DNA from: Corynebacterium jeikeium
GTDB lineage: Bacteria > Actinomycetota > Actinomycetes > Mycobacteriales > Mycobacteriaceae
DNA: 64,000 nt
Reading direction: 5' to 3'
Assembly: GCF_028609885.1 (NCBI RefSeq)
Contig: NZ_CP063195.1
Location: 1,054,001-1,118,000 of the forward strand
Positions 18,561 to 26,086 of the stretch are shown one piece after another; positions within the stretch are counted from its first letter, which is position 1, and each line of letters starts with the position of its first letter. The notes under the pieces are model-generated. The model ran no database searches. It saw only the letters and a program-made list of their open reading frames with translations, and was not told the DNA's origin. The translations under genes were made by a program, and so were the position numbers.

Positions 18561-19684
18561 CGGGCGGCCTCCTCTGCCACTGCGCTATCGTCGATCAGCT
18601 CGTCGTCGTCTTCCATCGCGATCAGCACGGTACTCAGGCCCCGTTCGCGGCGCACAATCAGCTTCCCGCCGGCTTCCTCGACTCTTTGGCGCAGACCGGC
18701 CAGACCGCCTGTACCCTGTGTGACCTCACCGTTGAGCCCGCAACCGTTATCGGTGACCTGCAGCTTGTGGGCATTGACGCTCACCCAGCACGCGCTCGCC
18801 CCGGAGTGCCGCACCACGTTTGTCGTGAGCTCACGCAGCCCCCAGGAAAACACCGCGTCGTGTGCGCCCGGTGCCTGCAGGAGTTCGGGTAAATGTGCAG
18901 TGACGCCCTTAGTTTCCAAAGCCCGGCGCGCCGCCTGCAGCTCACCGGCGAAGGTGGGTGTGCGCATTCGGGTGACCGTCGAACGCACCTCCGCCAAGGC
19001 TAGGCGGGAGAGGTCGCTGATTTCCTTGAGTTCCTGCTTAGCCTGCTCGGGGTTGTTGTCCATTGCCCGTCTGGCGACCTCGGACTTTAGGTTGATCACC
19101 GTCAGCGAGTGACCCAGCAGATCGTGCACGTCCGTTGCGATATCCTCCCGCTGCTGCGCCAGGTCCAGCTCGTGCCGCAGCTTGTGGCGAGATTCATCGT
19201 ATTGGCTGAAAATCCCAAGAGCGACGAGTAACAACGGCATGACGAAAAGGGTGAATGCGCCCCAGGTAAGGTCGTCCGGCCACCAGTTCCACACTGCAAC
19301 CGTCCCGAGTACACCCGTTGCCACCACGATCGGCAGTGCCTTCCGCAGCGTCACCGTGAATCCCAACATCGCGGCTAGGTAGGGGGCAAAGGCCACCGCG
19401 CCAGCCTGCATCGCTGGCACGCTGGCCAACGCAATGGCTAGCAGTATGCCCCAGCGCAGAAGTGCCCGCGCTAGTGTTCCCCAGCCGCGTGGAAAGTATC
19501 CCAGCGAGCCGAAGGCGTAGAAGTAGAACGTGCCGAAGGCCAGCAGGCATATAGTCATCCAGGCTTTCGCCGTAGTGGCGAATCCTTCCCCTGTGTAAAC
19601 CTGCAGAGCGACGGGCACCAGGAATATCAGCCATATCGAGGCGAAGATGGCGGAGTTCAACTGAAACCCGTCAAAAGGGCGCAT
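18557..19684 (-). CDS. Sensor histidine kinase, HisKA_3 type
   Basis: Membrane sensor kinase of 375 residues. The N-terminal half has about five hydrophobic helices and no sizeable external domain, as in kinases that sense membrane or antimicrobial stress. The dimerisation/phosphorylation helix is DIATDVHDLLGHSLTVI. The ATPase domain has ELTTNVVRHSGA (N-box) and DNGCGL with GTGGLAGLRQRV. The ATG at 19684 follows AAGGAG and shares a base with the permease stop (TAATG). A longer frame to 19747 overlaps the permease and is not preferred. Confidence 0.93.
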   Translation of the reverse strand: MRPFDGFQLNSAIFASIWLIFLVPVALQVYTGEGFATTAKAWMTICLLAFGTFYFYAFGSLGYFPRGWGTLARALLRWGILLAIALASVPAMQAGAVAFAPYLAAMLGFTVTLRKALPIVVATGVLGTVAVWNWWPDDLTWGAFTLFVMPLLLVALGIFSQYDESRHKLRHELDLAQQREDIATDVHDLLGHSLTVINLKSEVARRAMDNNPEQAKQELKEISDLSRLALAEVRSTVTRMRTPTFAGELQAARRALETKGVTAHLPELLQAPGAHDAVFSWGLRELTTNVVRHSGASACWVSVNAHKLQVTDNGCGLNGEVTQGTGGLAGLRQRVEEAGGKLIVRRERGLSTVLIAMEDDDELIDDSAVAEEAAR

Positions 19685-20445
19685 TAGCTGCGCTCCTTGT
19701 CGCGCTTGCCCATGAGCAAGCAGACTCCCACGAAAATCGCCGTCCATACCGCGATGCTAACCCAGGCGTACCACATCGGGTCGTTGATGAATCCGTGGTC
19801 GAGCAGTTGAGCGCCTTCGGCCAGCGGCCAGCGAACTAGCATCATCGCGCCGTACATGGGAGTGAAACGGCCCACCTGCAGAAGCGATCCGCTGAGTGGC
19901 ATAAAAACGTTTCCGGCGAAGGCCAGGATCACGATGGAGGCAGTGGCGATGGCCACCGTGTTCTCCTTCGGAATAGTCAGTGTCCACGCCAAGCCGTAGA
20001 AGCCGAAAGGTATGGCACACAGTACACATGCGACAAAACTCAGCGCCCACTGGTCGGCCTGCATGTGGGCCCGGGTTAGCCCGCCGACTATAAACACGGC
20101 CACGATCGGCAGCACCGCACGCACGGCGATGCTCAGGCCATTGGCGAAGGCTAGCTGCCACGGGCGCAGGGGAGTAAGGGCCAGCTGCCTGCCCCAACCA
20201 CTGCGGTTATCTGTCACGGAAGTACCCGCTGCGCCGACGGCGCCTACTACGCCGGCGTAGAAGGCCATGCCCAGCATGACGAACGCGGAGACGTTTCCGC
20301 CGTTCATTTCCTGATCGCCATATTCCTGCATTGCGCCGAAAATCAGGTAGAAGAAGATCGGCAGACCGACGCTGAAGAACAAGGTGGTCATGTCCCGGCG
20401 CAGGCGTAGTAGCTCGTGACCGGCGAATTTTAGGGTGGTGCTCAT
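19684..20445 (-). CDS. ABC-2 type transporter permease
   Basis: Integral membrane half of an exporter, 253 residues with about six helices. The N-terminal MSTTLKFAGHELLRLRRDMTT is followed by TLFFSVGLPIFFYLIFG, typical of the ABC-2/DrrB group. A full AGGAGG lies before the ATG inside the end of the ATPase gene, two bases after which it starts. Substrate unknown; a linked two-component system suggests a drug, peptide or lipid. Confidence 0.9.
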   Translation of the reverse strand: MSTTLKFAGHELLRLRRDMTTLFFSVGLPIFFYLIFGAMQEYGDQEMNGGNVSAFVMLGMAFYAGVVGAVGAAGTSVTDNRSGWGRQLALTPLRPWQLAFANGLSIAVRAVLPIVAVFIVGGLTRAHMQADQWALSFVACVLCAIPFGFYGLAWTLTIPKENTVAIATASIVILAFAGNVFMPLSGSLLQVGRFTPMYGAMMLVRWPLAEGAQLLDHGFINDPMWYAWVSIAVWTAIFVGVCLLMGKRDKERS

Positions 20446-20447
20446 TG

Positions 20448-21365
20448 TTAGGCCTCCTCGTTTTCGTTCGTCAGCGCAAGGAATGTGTCCTCCAGGCTGT
20501 GGCTAGTGATGTCGAGATCGCGGGCGTCAGTTTCCGTCAACAGGTACCGGGCAAGCGCGTCAGAGTCGTTGGTAGTGATACGAAGGCGACGGCCGTTTGC
20601 TTCGCTCTTTATGACGCCCCTAAGGCTCGATAGCTCGGGGAATCCACCCGGGAACTCGGCGCTAACCACGCGGTTGGCACTCATGTTTCGCAGCTCGTCG
20701 GTGGTGCCGTCGGCAACAATTTCGCCTTCGTGCATAAGCACGATGCGTTGGGCGAAGTTGTCCGCTTCCTCTAGGTAGTGGGTCGCGAAGATGATAGTGC
20801 GGCCCAGCTGCGCCTGATGCTTCATGGAGTCCCAGAAGCGGTGGCGTGCGCCGGCGTCCATACCAGCGGTGGGCTCATCGAGGATGAGGATGTCCGGGTT
20901 GCCGAGGATTGCTAGGGCGAAGCGAAGGCGCTGCTGCTCGCCGCCGGAGCACTTGCCTACGCGGCGCTTGTAGATCGGCTCCAGGTTGGCCTGCTCGATA
21001 ACCTCGTCGAGCGGTAGGTGCTCGGGGAAGGCGGCGGCGATCATCTCCACAGTGTCCTTCACGGTCAGATCGTGGAGCAGGCCACCGGTCTGCAACAGTG
21101 CGCTGATGTTCTGGTTGTACACGGCCTGCTTGGGGGTTTGCCCCATAACTTTCACTGTGCCGGCGGTCGGGGAAGTGAGCCCTAGGATCAGGTCCACGAG
21201 GGTGGTCTTGCCCGCGCCGTTGGTGCCGAGCAGTGCGATGATCTCGCCCGGGCGAACGCTGAGGCTAACGTCCTTCAGCGCGTGCACCGGTTGGTTGGAA
21301 CGTGGCTTGAAGGTCTTGCTGATTCCTCTTACTTCTATGGCCTGTGCCAGTTTTGTTGTACTCAT
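20448..21365 (-). CDS. ABC transporter ATP-binding protein
   Basis: Nucleotide-binding subunit of the exporter. Walker A GTNGAGKTT, signature CSGGEQQR (in place of LSGGQ), Walker B ILILDEPTAGMD and a switch His in FATHYLEEAD are all present. The length of 305 residues is typical of DrrA-like proteins. The ATG at 21365 starts at the family's usual N-terminus (MSTTKLAQAIEVRGISKTF), although its ribosome site is weak. The frame could extend to 21449, also without a good site. First gene of the operon that continues through the response regulator. A dispersed-motif copy (20608-20618) forces an ATA isoleucine codon. Confidence 0.93.
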   Translation of the reverse strand: MSTTKLAQAIEVRGISKTFKPRSNQPVHALKDVSLSVRPGEIIALLGTNGAGKTTLVDLILGLTSPTAGTVKVMGQTPKQAVYNQNISALLQTGGLLHDLTVKDTVEMIAAAFPEHLPLDEVIEQANLEPIYKRRVGKCSGGEQQRLRFALAILGNPDILILDEPTAGMDAGARHRFWDSMKHQAQLGRTIIFATHYLEEADNFAQRIVLMHEGEIVADGTTDELRNMSANRVVSAEFPGGFPELSSLRGVIKSEANGRRLRITTNDSDALARYLLTETDARDLDITSHSLEDTFLALTNENEEA

Positions 21366-21423
21366 GGTTTTTACGCTATTTCGCCGAAGTAGGGACCGCG
21401 CATACCGTTCATCACGAATTGAG

Positions 21424-21441
21424 CCATGACGTTTGTCATGG
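21424..21441. promoter_or_regulatory. Inverted repeat upstream of the ABC/two-component operon
   Basis: CCATGAC (21424-21430) and GTCATGG (21435-21441) are perfect 7-base arms separated by GTTT. It lies 59 bases before the preferred operon start and 84 before the divergent GT87 gene. The symmetry suits a dimeric NarL-type regulator. A half-site-like TGTCAT follows at 21445-21450. Confidence 0.5.
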
Positions 21442-21524
21442 GCTGTCATAAGCTCTGCAAAATTTTTTTCCTTGCTTGGTCGTGGTAACCAAAAAGCAAC
21501 GATTTGCGTTTTAAAGTAAACGAG

Positions 21525-22838
21525 ATGAGTGTTATAGCTTCCACCAGTTCGCGCGGCACCTCCAAGAGGCTGCCGGGCGCTTTTGGTGCGTTCGTGGCTT
21601 TCGCTCTTCTCGCTGCGTATGCGGTGTACCGGCTTACTTTGCCAGAGGTTCGTGCTTACTGGTTCACGAACCTCTTTAAGTGGCCGACGGATTTCAAGGT
21701 CTATTACAACGCGGCGGTGGCACTGAACAGTGGCCAGGAGCTGTATTCTCAGCCTTTCGTCGGGGGCCTTCCATTTACGTATCCGCCCTTTTCTGGCGTG
21801 ATTTTTAGGTTGCTGCCGCTTGCACCGTTTGAGGTTGCGGCAAGTATCTGGCTAGGCCTCACCGCCTTGGTGCTGTTTGCGGTGATCGTCGGGGTTTTCC
21901 GCGAGCGCGGTTATGCCTGGTCCCCGGGGTTGATCCTCGTTTCCCTGGCAGCACTAGTCGCATCGTTCAACCTGGCTCCGGTCTTCGGTACTTTCTTCTG
22001 GGGCCAGATCAACATCTTCCTCATGGGCTTGGTTGCCCTGGATTTCCTGCGCAGGCGCACCGGCAACAAGGGCGGCGGCATCTTCAGCGGCCTGGCCGCC
22101 GGCATTAAACTCACCCCGGTCTTCTTCTACCTGCCGCTGTTGCTGGGCAGGCGCTGGCACGCAATGGTTTACATGACCCTCACGATCCTCGCGACCATCG
22201 TCATCGGCTTCCTTTTCGTCCCGGACGCCAAGTCTTTCTGGCAGACCAAAATCTTCGAAACGCAGCGCATCGGCGGCGAGGACAACCCGGGCGCGCAGTC
22301 CCTCGGCGCCGTCTTCCACCGCCTGGGTTACGACAGCACGGTACTGTGGCTCGCCTGCGTGGTCGTCATCTTGGCGCTGTACAGTATCGTGGTCCTGGGC
22401 TGCTATCGCCGCGGTAACTACTCGATGATCATGGCCCTCGGCGGGGTTGTTGCCTGCATCATCTCGCCGTTTAGCTGGTATCACCACTGGGTGTTCTTGG
22501 TGCCGCTCTTTGTCGTTTTTCTGGACGCCGGGTTCCAGCTCGTACGGGCGGTCTCAGACAAGGTGAAGGGCGCGCCGGGCTGGGTTCTCGAACAGCTGCT
22601 GAGCTTTGCCGTAGTGGCGGCCCTGACAGTTGTGTTCCTGCCTTTCGTCAGCAACGCAACGTCCCGCAGGTTCGGCTTCTTCGGCCAGGGCGTGGCTCAC
22701 GATAACCCGCTGTGGCAGGGCGCCTTCACCTTCCTGGGCGTGGCCTTCGTCGTGGTGGCCGCAGCGTACTATACGGTCCGGTATTTCACGGACCGCCGAG
22801 CTACTGGGACCGAGCGCGCCGCTGCTGGTTCTCTGTAG
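21525..22838 (+). CDS. GT87 polyprenyl-phosphomannose-dependent mannosyltransferase
   Basis: Membrane glycosyltransferase of the DUF2029/GT87 family, with about ten helices across 437 residues. Signatures include DFKVYYNAAVALNSGQELY, FTYPPFSGVIF near the N-terminus and ISPFSWYHHWVFLVP. Relatives (PimE, MptC/Rv2181) add mannose from decaprenyl-phosphomannose to phosphatidylinositol mannosides or lipomannan; which of these applies is not decidable here. The donor would be made by Ppm encoded at 51435-52226. I use the ATG at 21525; the frame also opens with a TTG at 21504. The stop abuts the toxin-antitoxin remnant. Confidence 0.85.
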   Translation: MSVIASTSSRGTSKRLPGAFGAFVAFALLAAYAVYRLTLPEVRAYWFTNLFKWPTDFKVYYNAAVALNSGQELYSQPFVGGLPFTYPPFSGVIFRLLPLAPFEVAASIWLGLTALVLFAVIVGVFRERGYAWSPGLILVSLAALVASFNLAPVFGTFFWGQINIFLMGLVALDFLRRRTGNKGGGIFSGLAAGIKLTPVFFYLPLLLGRRWHAMVYMTLTILATIVIGFLFVPDAKSFWQTKIFETQRIGGEDNPGAQSLGAVFHRLGYDSTVLWLACVVVILALYSIVVLGCYRRGNYSMIMALGGVVACIISPFSWYHHWVFLVPLFVVFLDAGFQLVRAVSDKVKGAPGWVLEQLLSFAVVAALTVVFLPFVSNATSRRFGFFGQGVAHDNPLWQGAFTFLGVAFVVVAAAYYTVRYFTDRRATGTERAAAGSL

Positions 22839-22853
22839 GGGTGCGCTGTGAAA

Positions 22854-22994
22854 ATGTTTAGCTATACCGAGTACGAATCGCTGCGAGAAACTGCTTACCT
22901 TCTGCGCTCCCCCGAGAACGCTCGCCGCCTCCTCGGTTCCATCGAGAATCTGGAGCGGGGGCGCGGCGCCCATCACGACCTCATTGAGGACTAA
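22854..22994 (+). pseudogene. yefM-type antitoxin remnant, N-terminus missing
   Basis: A 46-codon frame encodes a near-textbook C-terminal half of a Phd/YefM antitoxin: EYESLRETAYLLRSPENARR, then a SIENLERGRG-like segment and HDLIED at the end. The DNA-binding N-terminal half (about 40-45 residues) is absent. The similarity can be extended a few codons upstream (A-V-K before the Met) and then runs into the GT87 stop. The stop overlaps the toxin start as TAATG, the normal linkage for this pair. The retained half is the toxin-binding part, so it could still be made and bind a YoeB protein, but a relic is more likely. Confidence 0.75.
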
Positions 22995-23077
22995 TGATTC
23001 TCGTTTGGGATGAGTCTGCCTGGGAGGACTATTTGTGGTGGTAGACAGCAGATTGCCGCTACCACTACGGGCGCTGA
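22994..23077 (+). pseudogene. yoeB-type toxin remnant with internal deletion and stop
   Basis: The frame starts MILVWDESAWEDYLWW, a clear YoeB/Txe N-terminus, then hits TAG (23042-23044). Reading through in the same frame gives T-A-D-C-R-Y-H-Y-G-R and a TGA, which is the conserved YoeB C-terminus with its catalytic His-Tyr. A normal toxin has about 84 residues, so roughly 55-60 codons have been lost between the ends, including the catalytic Glu and Arg. It is non-functional as read. The end lies one base before the convergent regulator gene's stop. Confidence 0.8.
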
Positions 23078-23078
23078 C

Positions 23079-23666
23079 TTAGAACGGGTAGTCCGTGGCA
23101 TCGGGCGTCAAGAAAAGAACGCCAACGACCGTGCCCTTTCGGCTGACGGCGATCCGAGACATCAGTTCGCCGGCTTCGTGATTGAGCGTCGAGACGACGA
23201 CAGAGGTGCCCGTGCTTTTTGTAGAGAGTGCTTCTGACGCCGGTGCCGCGTTGCGGTCTCCCTTGATGGGGACGATCGTCTGGTCGGTGATCTCGTGGAG
23301 CTCGCCGAAGTCGGTCAGGATGGATGTCCACACGTCCACGATGACGGACCAGGGGAGGTCTTCACGGACGTGAGGATCGAGCATTTCAACGGTTTCTGCC
23401 TCTTCGCCCTTTGCAATGTGGCGAATGAGCTTGTCTGAGATCTCTGGGAGCTTGTCGGTTGATACTGGGGCCATGGTTTCTCCTGTAAAGGGGTTTCGCA
23501 CCGCGCCGAATCGTTTAAAGGCTGCCTGGCGGGAAACATTAAGCGCTTGCCCAACGTCCGCCCATGAATGTCCCGCATGTCTAGCTTGCGCGACGGCATC
23601 TTCCAACTCGTGTTCGGCGAGGCTGACTGCTTGCAGTGTGTGTCGGATATTTGTCAATGGATCCAT
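23079..23666 (-). CDS. HTH regulator with DUF3887-like C-terminal domain
   Basis: A 195-residue predicted regulator. Residues 1-55 contain a helix-turn-helix (LEDAVAQARHAGHSWADVGQALNVSRQAAFKRFG). The C-terminal part (about 75-195) resembles DUF3887, an alpha-beta fold seen alone or fused to hydrolases or regulators: DFGELHEITDQTIVP, then a strand pattern ending VVGVLFLTP. Two 17-bp operators lie directly upstream, which suggests autoregulation. There is no ribosome site before the ATG, and the spacing of TTGACA (minus strand, within the operators) is consistent with a leaderless transcript. It converges with the toxin remnant and diverges from an unrecognised gene. Confidence 0.78.
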   Translation of the reverse strand: MDPLTNIRHTLQAVSLAEHELEDAVAQARHAGHSWADVGQALNVSRQAAFKRFGAVRNPFTGETMAPVSTDKLPEISDKLIRHIAKGEEAETVEMLDPHVREDLPWSVIVDVWTSILTDFGELHEITDQTIVPIKGDRNAAPASEALSTKSTGTSVVVSTLNHEAGELMSRIAVSRKGTVVGVLFLTPDATDYPF

Positions 23667-23674
23667 GACCGTTA

Positions 23675-23714
23675 GTCAACCATAGGTTAACACGGGTGTC
23701 AACTATTAGTTGAC
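23675..23714. promoter_or_regulatory. Twin 17-bp operators upstream of the HTH gene
   Basis: Site 1 (23675-23691) is GTCAACC-ATA-GGTTAAC, with 6 of 7 paired positions. Site 2 (23698-23714) is GTCAACT-ATT-AGTTGAC, perfect. Both have 7-base arms and a 3-base centre, and the centres are 23 bases apart, about two helical turns. They begin 9 bases upstream of the regulator ATG. On the minus strand site 2 contains TTGACA, a consensus -35, so a bound protein would block the promoter. Confidence 0.7.
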
Positions 23715-23784
23715 GAGAAGGTGTGGCAGTAAGTGACAGCCTTCAGCGCCCTCCGGATGGATCACGTTTGGTTAAGCTTTGGGT

Positions 23785-24402
23785 ATGGGACTAACGACGT
23801 CGCTAATCCTCACAAACGAATCTGTAGCATCAGGGCAACTGGAAGCCTGGGGGCTTACCCCTATTAAGGAAAATGGTGACCTGTGGACCGCATTTCATGC
23901 CCCGGCGAACCGGTTTTTTGCGGTAGCTCGGCCGGGTAACTGGACTGTTCTGTGGGACCCAGAAATGCAGATCGCGGAGCATTTCGAAACCAACTCACTG
24001 CCACTCCCAGGCACCTGGCACGTGGCAAGCACGGTGTCTTCAACTGGGTTCGTGGATTACCGTGTATTCGTTGATGGAACACTTGTACGGCACCTGCTTG
24101 CTGGTGATGAGGAGCTTGACGAAGGTGTTCCAGTCGTTGACGAGTCCGCCTTCGTCTTTCGTGAAGGCAGCGAGGCAGGGGAGCCAGCCGAGGTGGACGG
24201 CGACCTGATCATCCAGGAACTCCCTCGCGCAGTAGGGGCTGTTGGTTACCGCGATGACTTGTTTGACGTTGAGGGACAGTATTTCGCGTATAGGACAACT
24301 AAACAGGACGTCCACGGGAACAGGTCTGCAAATGAAGGCGCAGCAACAACGACTGTGAGAAAGAGAGCATCCTTCTTTGGCAGGCTGTTCGGAAAGAAAT
24401 AA
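23785..24402 (+). CDS. Unrecognised protein with basic C-terminal tail
   Basis: A 205-residue protein that I do not recognise. It is mostly polar with several short beta-like segments rich in Trp, Gly and Asp (GNWTVLWDP, GTWHVAST, FVDYRVFVDGTLVRH), no signal peptide and no membrane helix. It ends in a basic-aromatic tail (RKRASFFGRLFGKK). Base composition is lower in GC and codon use less biased than in the housekeeping neighbours, suggesting recent acquisition. The ATG at 23785 has no ribosome site; TAAGCT at 23774-23779 could be a -10 for a leaderless message. It lies in a small accessory patch beside tRNA-Pro. An immunity or stress role would be only a guess. Confidence 0.65.
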   Translation: MGLTTSLILTNESVASGQLEAWGLTPIKENGDLWTAFHAPANRFFAVARPGNWTVLWDPEMQIAEHFETNSLPLPGTWHVASTVSSTGFVDYRVFVDGTLVRHLLAGDEELDEGVPVVDESAFVFREGSEAGEPAEVDGDLIIQELPRAVGAVGYRDDLFDVEGQYFAYRTTKQDVHGNRSANEGAATTTVRKRASFFGRLFGKK

Positions 24403-24408
24403 CCGGGG

Positions 24409-24600
24409 TCATTCCCTATAGCTCAACGCCAGCCCGATACCCGCGCCAAGAGAGAGGCCGAAAGCAACCCCAATCGGGATAAAGAAATCCAAGATTAGTG
24501 CGATCGCCAAGCCTAGTACAAGGCCAATGGCCGCACCGATAGCAACTCCGGTGTAGCTATTCTTTTTCTGTGGTGGTGGTGAGGTTATACCCCGGATAAT
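24409..24600 (-). pseudogene. Small two-helix membrane ORF without a standard start
   Basis: On the minus strand a frame ending at 24409 encodes a polar lead (PPPQKKNSYTG) and two hydrophobic helices, GVAIGAAIGLVLGLAIALIL and IPIGVAFGLSLGAGIGLAL, ending SYRE. Such Gly/Ala-rich two-helix proteins of about 60 residues are common in Gram-positive bacteria. No ATG, GTG or TTG occurs in frame before the first helix; the only candidates are ATT codons at 24600 or 24609, and further upstream is tRNA-Pro. It is either a decayed gene cut by the tRNA junction or one with a rare start. This is the main content of the 24403-24612 gap. Confidence 0.45.
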
Positions 24601-24612
24601 AGTGAAAATTTG

Positions 24613-24686
24613 TCGGACTGACAGGATTTGAACCTGCGACCCCTACACCCCCAGTGTAGTGCGCTACCAAGCTGCGCCACAGTCCG
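24613..24686 (-). tRNA. tRNA-Pro (anticodon GGG)
   Basis: The minus strand folds into a standard cloverleaf: 7-bp acceptor CGGACTG/CAGTCCG, D-stem GCGC/GCGC, anticodon stem CTACA/TGTAG with loop CTGGGGG (anticodon GGG), and T-loop TTCAAAT between GCAGG and CCTGT. The discriminator is A and the 3' CCA is not encoded. It forms the right edge of the accessory patch that starts after the GT87 gene. Confidence 0.93.
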
Positions 24687-24707
24687 CCGAAGCCCTGTTA
24701 AAAGGAC

Positions 24708-24741
24708 AACGGCGATAGGTTACCCCACTCCCATCGCCGTT
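24708..24741 (-). terminator. Rho-independent terminator downstream of rraA
   Basis: AACGGCGAT (24708-24716) pairs with ATCGCCGTT (24733-24741), a 9-bp stem. On the minus strand it is followed by GTCCTTTTAAC. It lies just after the rraA stop and before tRNA-Pro. Confidence 0.65.
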
Positions 24742-24755
24742 AGGAAATCCCCTGC

Positions 24756-25259
24756 TTAGACCGGCTGCACAATCTCGTCGGAAACGATAATGCCGTCCGA
24801 ATCGCAGTAGATGTACTCGCCGGGGACGAAGTCCACGCCGCCGAAGCTCACCGTCACGTCGCGCTCGCCCTCGCCGGTCTTCGTGGACTTGCGCGGGTTG
24901 GTGCCCAGCGCCTTGCAGCCGAACTCCATCTGGCCAATCACCTTGGAATCACGGATCGGCCCGTTAATCACCACTCCGGCCCAGCCGTGATCCTTGCCCA
25001 GGCCCGCAATAATGTCGCCCACCAGCGCAGTGTGCATCGACGCATCTCCGTCGATCACCAGCACGCCACCCGGATTGTCCTCCTGCAGCACGCTCTTCAG
25101 CAGCGCATTGTCCTGGAAGCACTTCACCGTGGTGATCTTCCCGCAGAACTCCACCACGCCGCCCAGGTCGCGGAACTGCGTGTCGCAGCTGCGCACGTCG
25201 CTGCCAATGATGTCCACCAGGTCGGCGGTCGGAATAAAAGTCAGTTTCTCTTCAGCCAT
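24756..25259 (-). CDS. rraA: RraA-like protein (RNase E regulator / HMG aldolase family)
   Basis: A 167-residue member of the RraA/MenG-like family. The motifs [38 protein letters not shown] and the C-terminal [15 protein letters not shown] are all characteristic. Members either inhibit RNase E or act as 4-hydroxy-4-methyl-2-oxoglutarate aldolases; the sequence alone does not decide. The ATG at 25259 follows AGGTGGC and begins at the family N-terminus; a longer frame to 25289 overlaps the hydrolase gene. It starts 5 bases after the hydrolase stop, so the two are co-transcribed. Confidence 0.9.
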   Translation of the reverse strand: MAEEKLTFIPTADLVDIIGSDVRSCDTQFRDLGGVVEFCGKITTVKCFQDNALLKSVLQEDNPGGVLVIDGDASMHTALVGDIIAGLGKDHGWAGVVINGPIRDSKVIGQMEFGCKALGTNPRKSTKTGEGERDVTVSFGGVDFVPGEYIYCDSDGIIVSDEIVQPV

Positions 25260-25264
25260 GCCAC

Positions 25265-26014
25265 CTACTTTAAGCGCAAGCCTTCCCACGCCGCGATCAT
25301 TTCGCCTACACGCTGCCCGGATCCCCTCTGCAGCAGCAGGTGATCCATCCCCTCCAGGCTCACCCAGTCCGCGCGAGGCAGTGCCGCCCGCATCGCATGC
25401 GCCTCCGCCACGGGAACTACCTGGTCATCGGGGGAGTGCAGCACCAGAGACGTGGCGTCACTAGAAGAAACGGCGGCCACAGTATCGGCCGAATCGGCCG
25501 CGGCGAGCTCATCCAACAGCGCCTGGCCCAAAGAAAGCTCCCGCTGGCGCTCGAACATCTGCATGATCTCCGGCGCGCGCTTCGCGGTTTCCTGCAGTTC
25601 AAAGGGCGTGCCGACGGTCACGATGCTCTCCACCGAAGCGACCTCCGCCGCCGCCCGCTGCACCGCGGTGCCTCCCAGCGAATGCCCCACGAGCAACTCC
25701 GCCCCGCCGAACCACTCGGCGGCAGCGCGCACGTCGGAAACGTTCGTCGCCAGCGTGGTCTCCTCGAACTCGCCACCCGAGTCACCCAGTCCAGCGAAGT
25801 CGAAGCGCAAGCTCGCATAACCTGCCCGCGCCAGCGCCTTGGAAATGCGCGTCACCCCAATCGCCCCGCGCGTACACGTAAAGCAGTGCGCGACAACTGC
25901 CCGCCGCGGCGCATCCTCCAACTTCACATCCCGCGGCATATCCACCGTTCCCGCCAACTGCCAGCCACTTTCTGTGGGAATGGTCACGTGAACGGAGCGT
26001 ATCGTGCGGGTCAT
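25265..26014 (-). CDS. Alpha/beta hydrolase
   Basis: Soluble hydrolase of 249 residues. The nucleophile elbow GHSLGG places the catalytic serine at residue 112. An Asp in HSPDDQVVP and a His in GMDHLLLQ complete the triad. [13 protein letters not shown] and [14 protein letters not shown] are typical of the OsmC-linked or YcjY-like hydrolase group. The Cys-containing oxyanion region is family-like. Substrate unknown. The ATG follows GAGAGG. It diverges from secA2 across 72 bases and is followed by rraA. Confidence 0.88.
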   Translation of the reverse strand: MTRTIRSVHVTIPTESGWQLAGTVDMPRDVKLEDAPRRAVVAHCFTCTRGAIGVTRISKALARAGYASLRFDFAGLGDSGGEFEETTLATNVSDVRAAAEWFGGAELLVGHSLGGTAVQRAAAEVASVESIVTVGTPFELQETAKRAPEIMQMFERQRELSLGQALLDELAAADSADTVAAVSSSDATSLVLHSPDDQVVPVAEAHAMRAALPRADWVSLEGMDHLLLQRGSGQRVGEMIAAWEGLRLK

Positions 26015-26086
26015 GGATCGCCTCTCGCCTTAAGTCGATTAACGTGGTCTACATATTCTTACACCTCAAACTCGAAGGGCACATTC

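Noticed and set aside
24708..24741. Hairpin beside tRNA-Pro as an integration att site
   Set aside because: It fits a terminator for rraA (stem followed by TTTT on the minus strand) and does not repeat any part of the tRNA.
25340..26086. 249-residue N-terminal extension of SecA2
   Set aside because: It mirrors the alpha/beta hydrolase gene on the other strand. SecA2 proteins start near MAFDWFWKAMG, which has a ribosome site at 26087.
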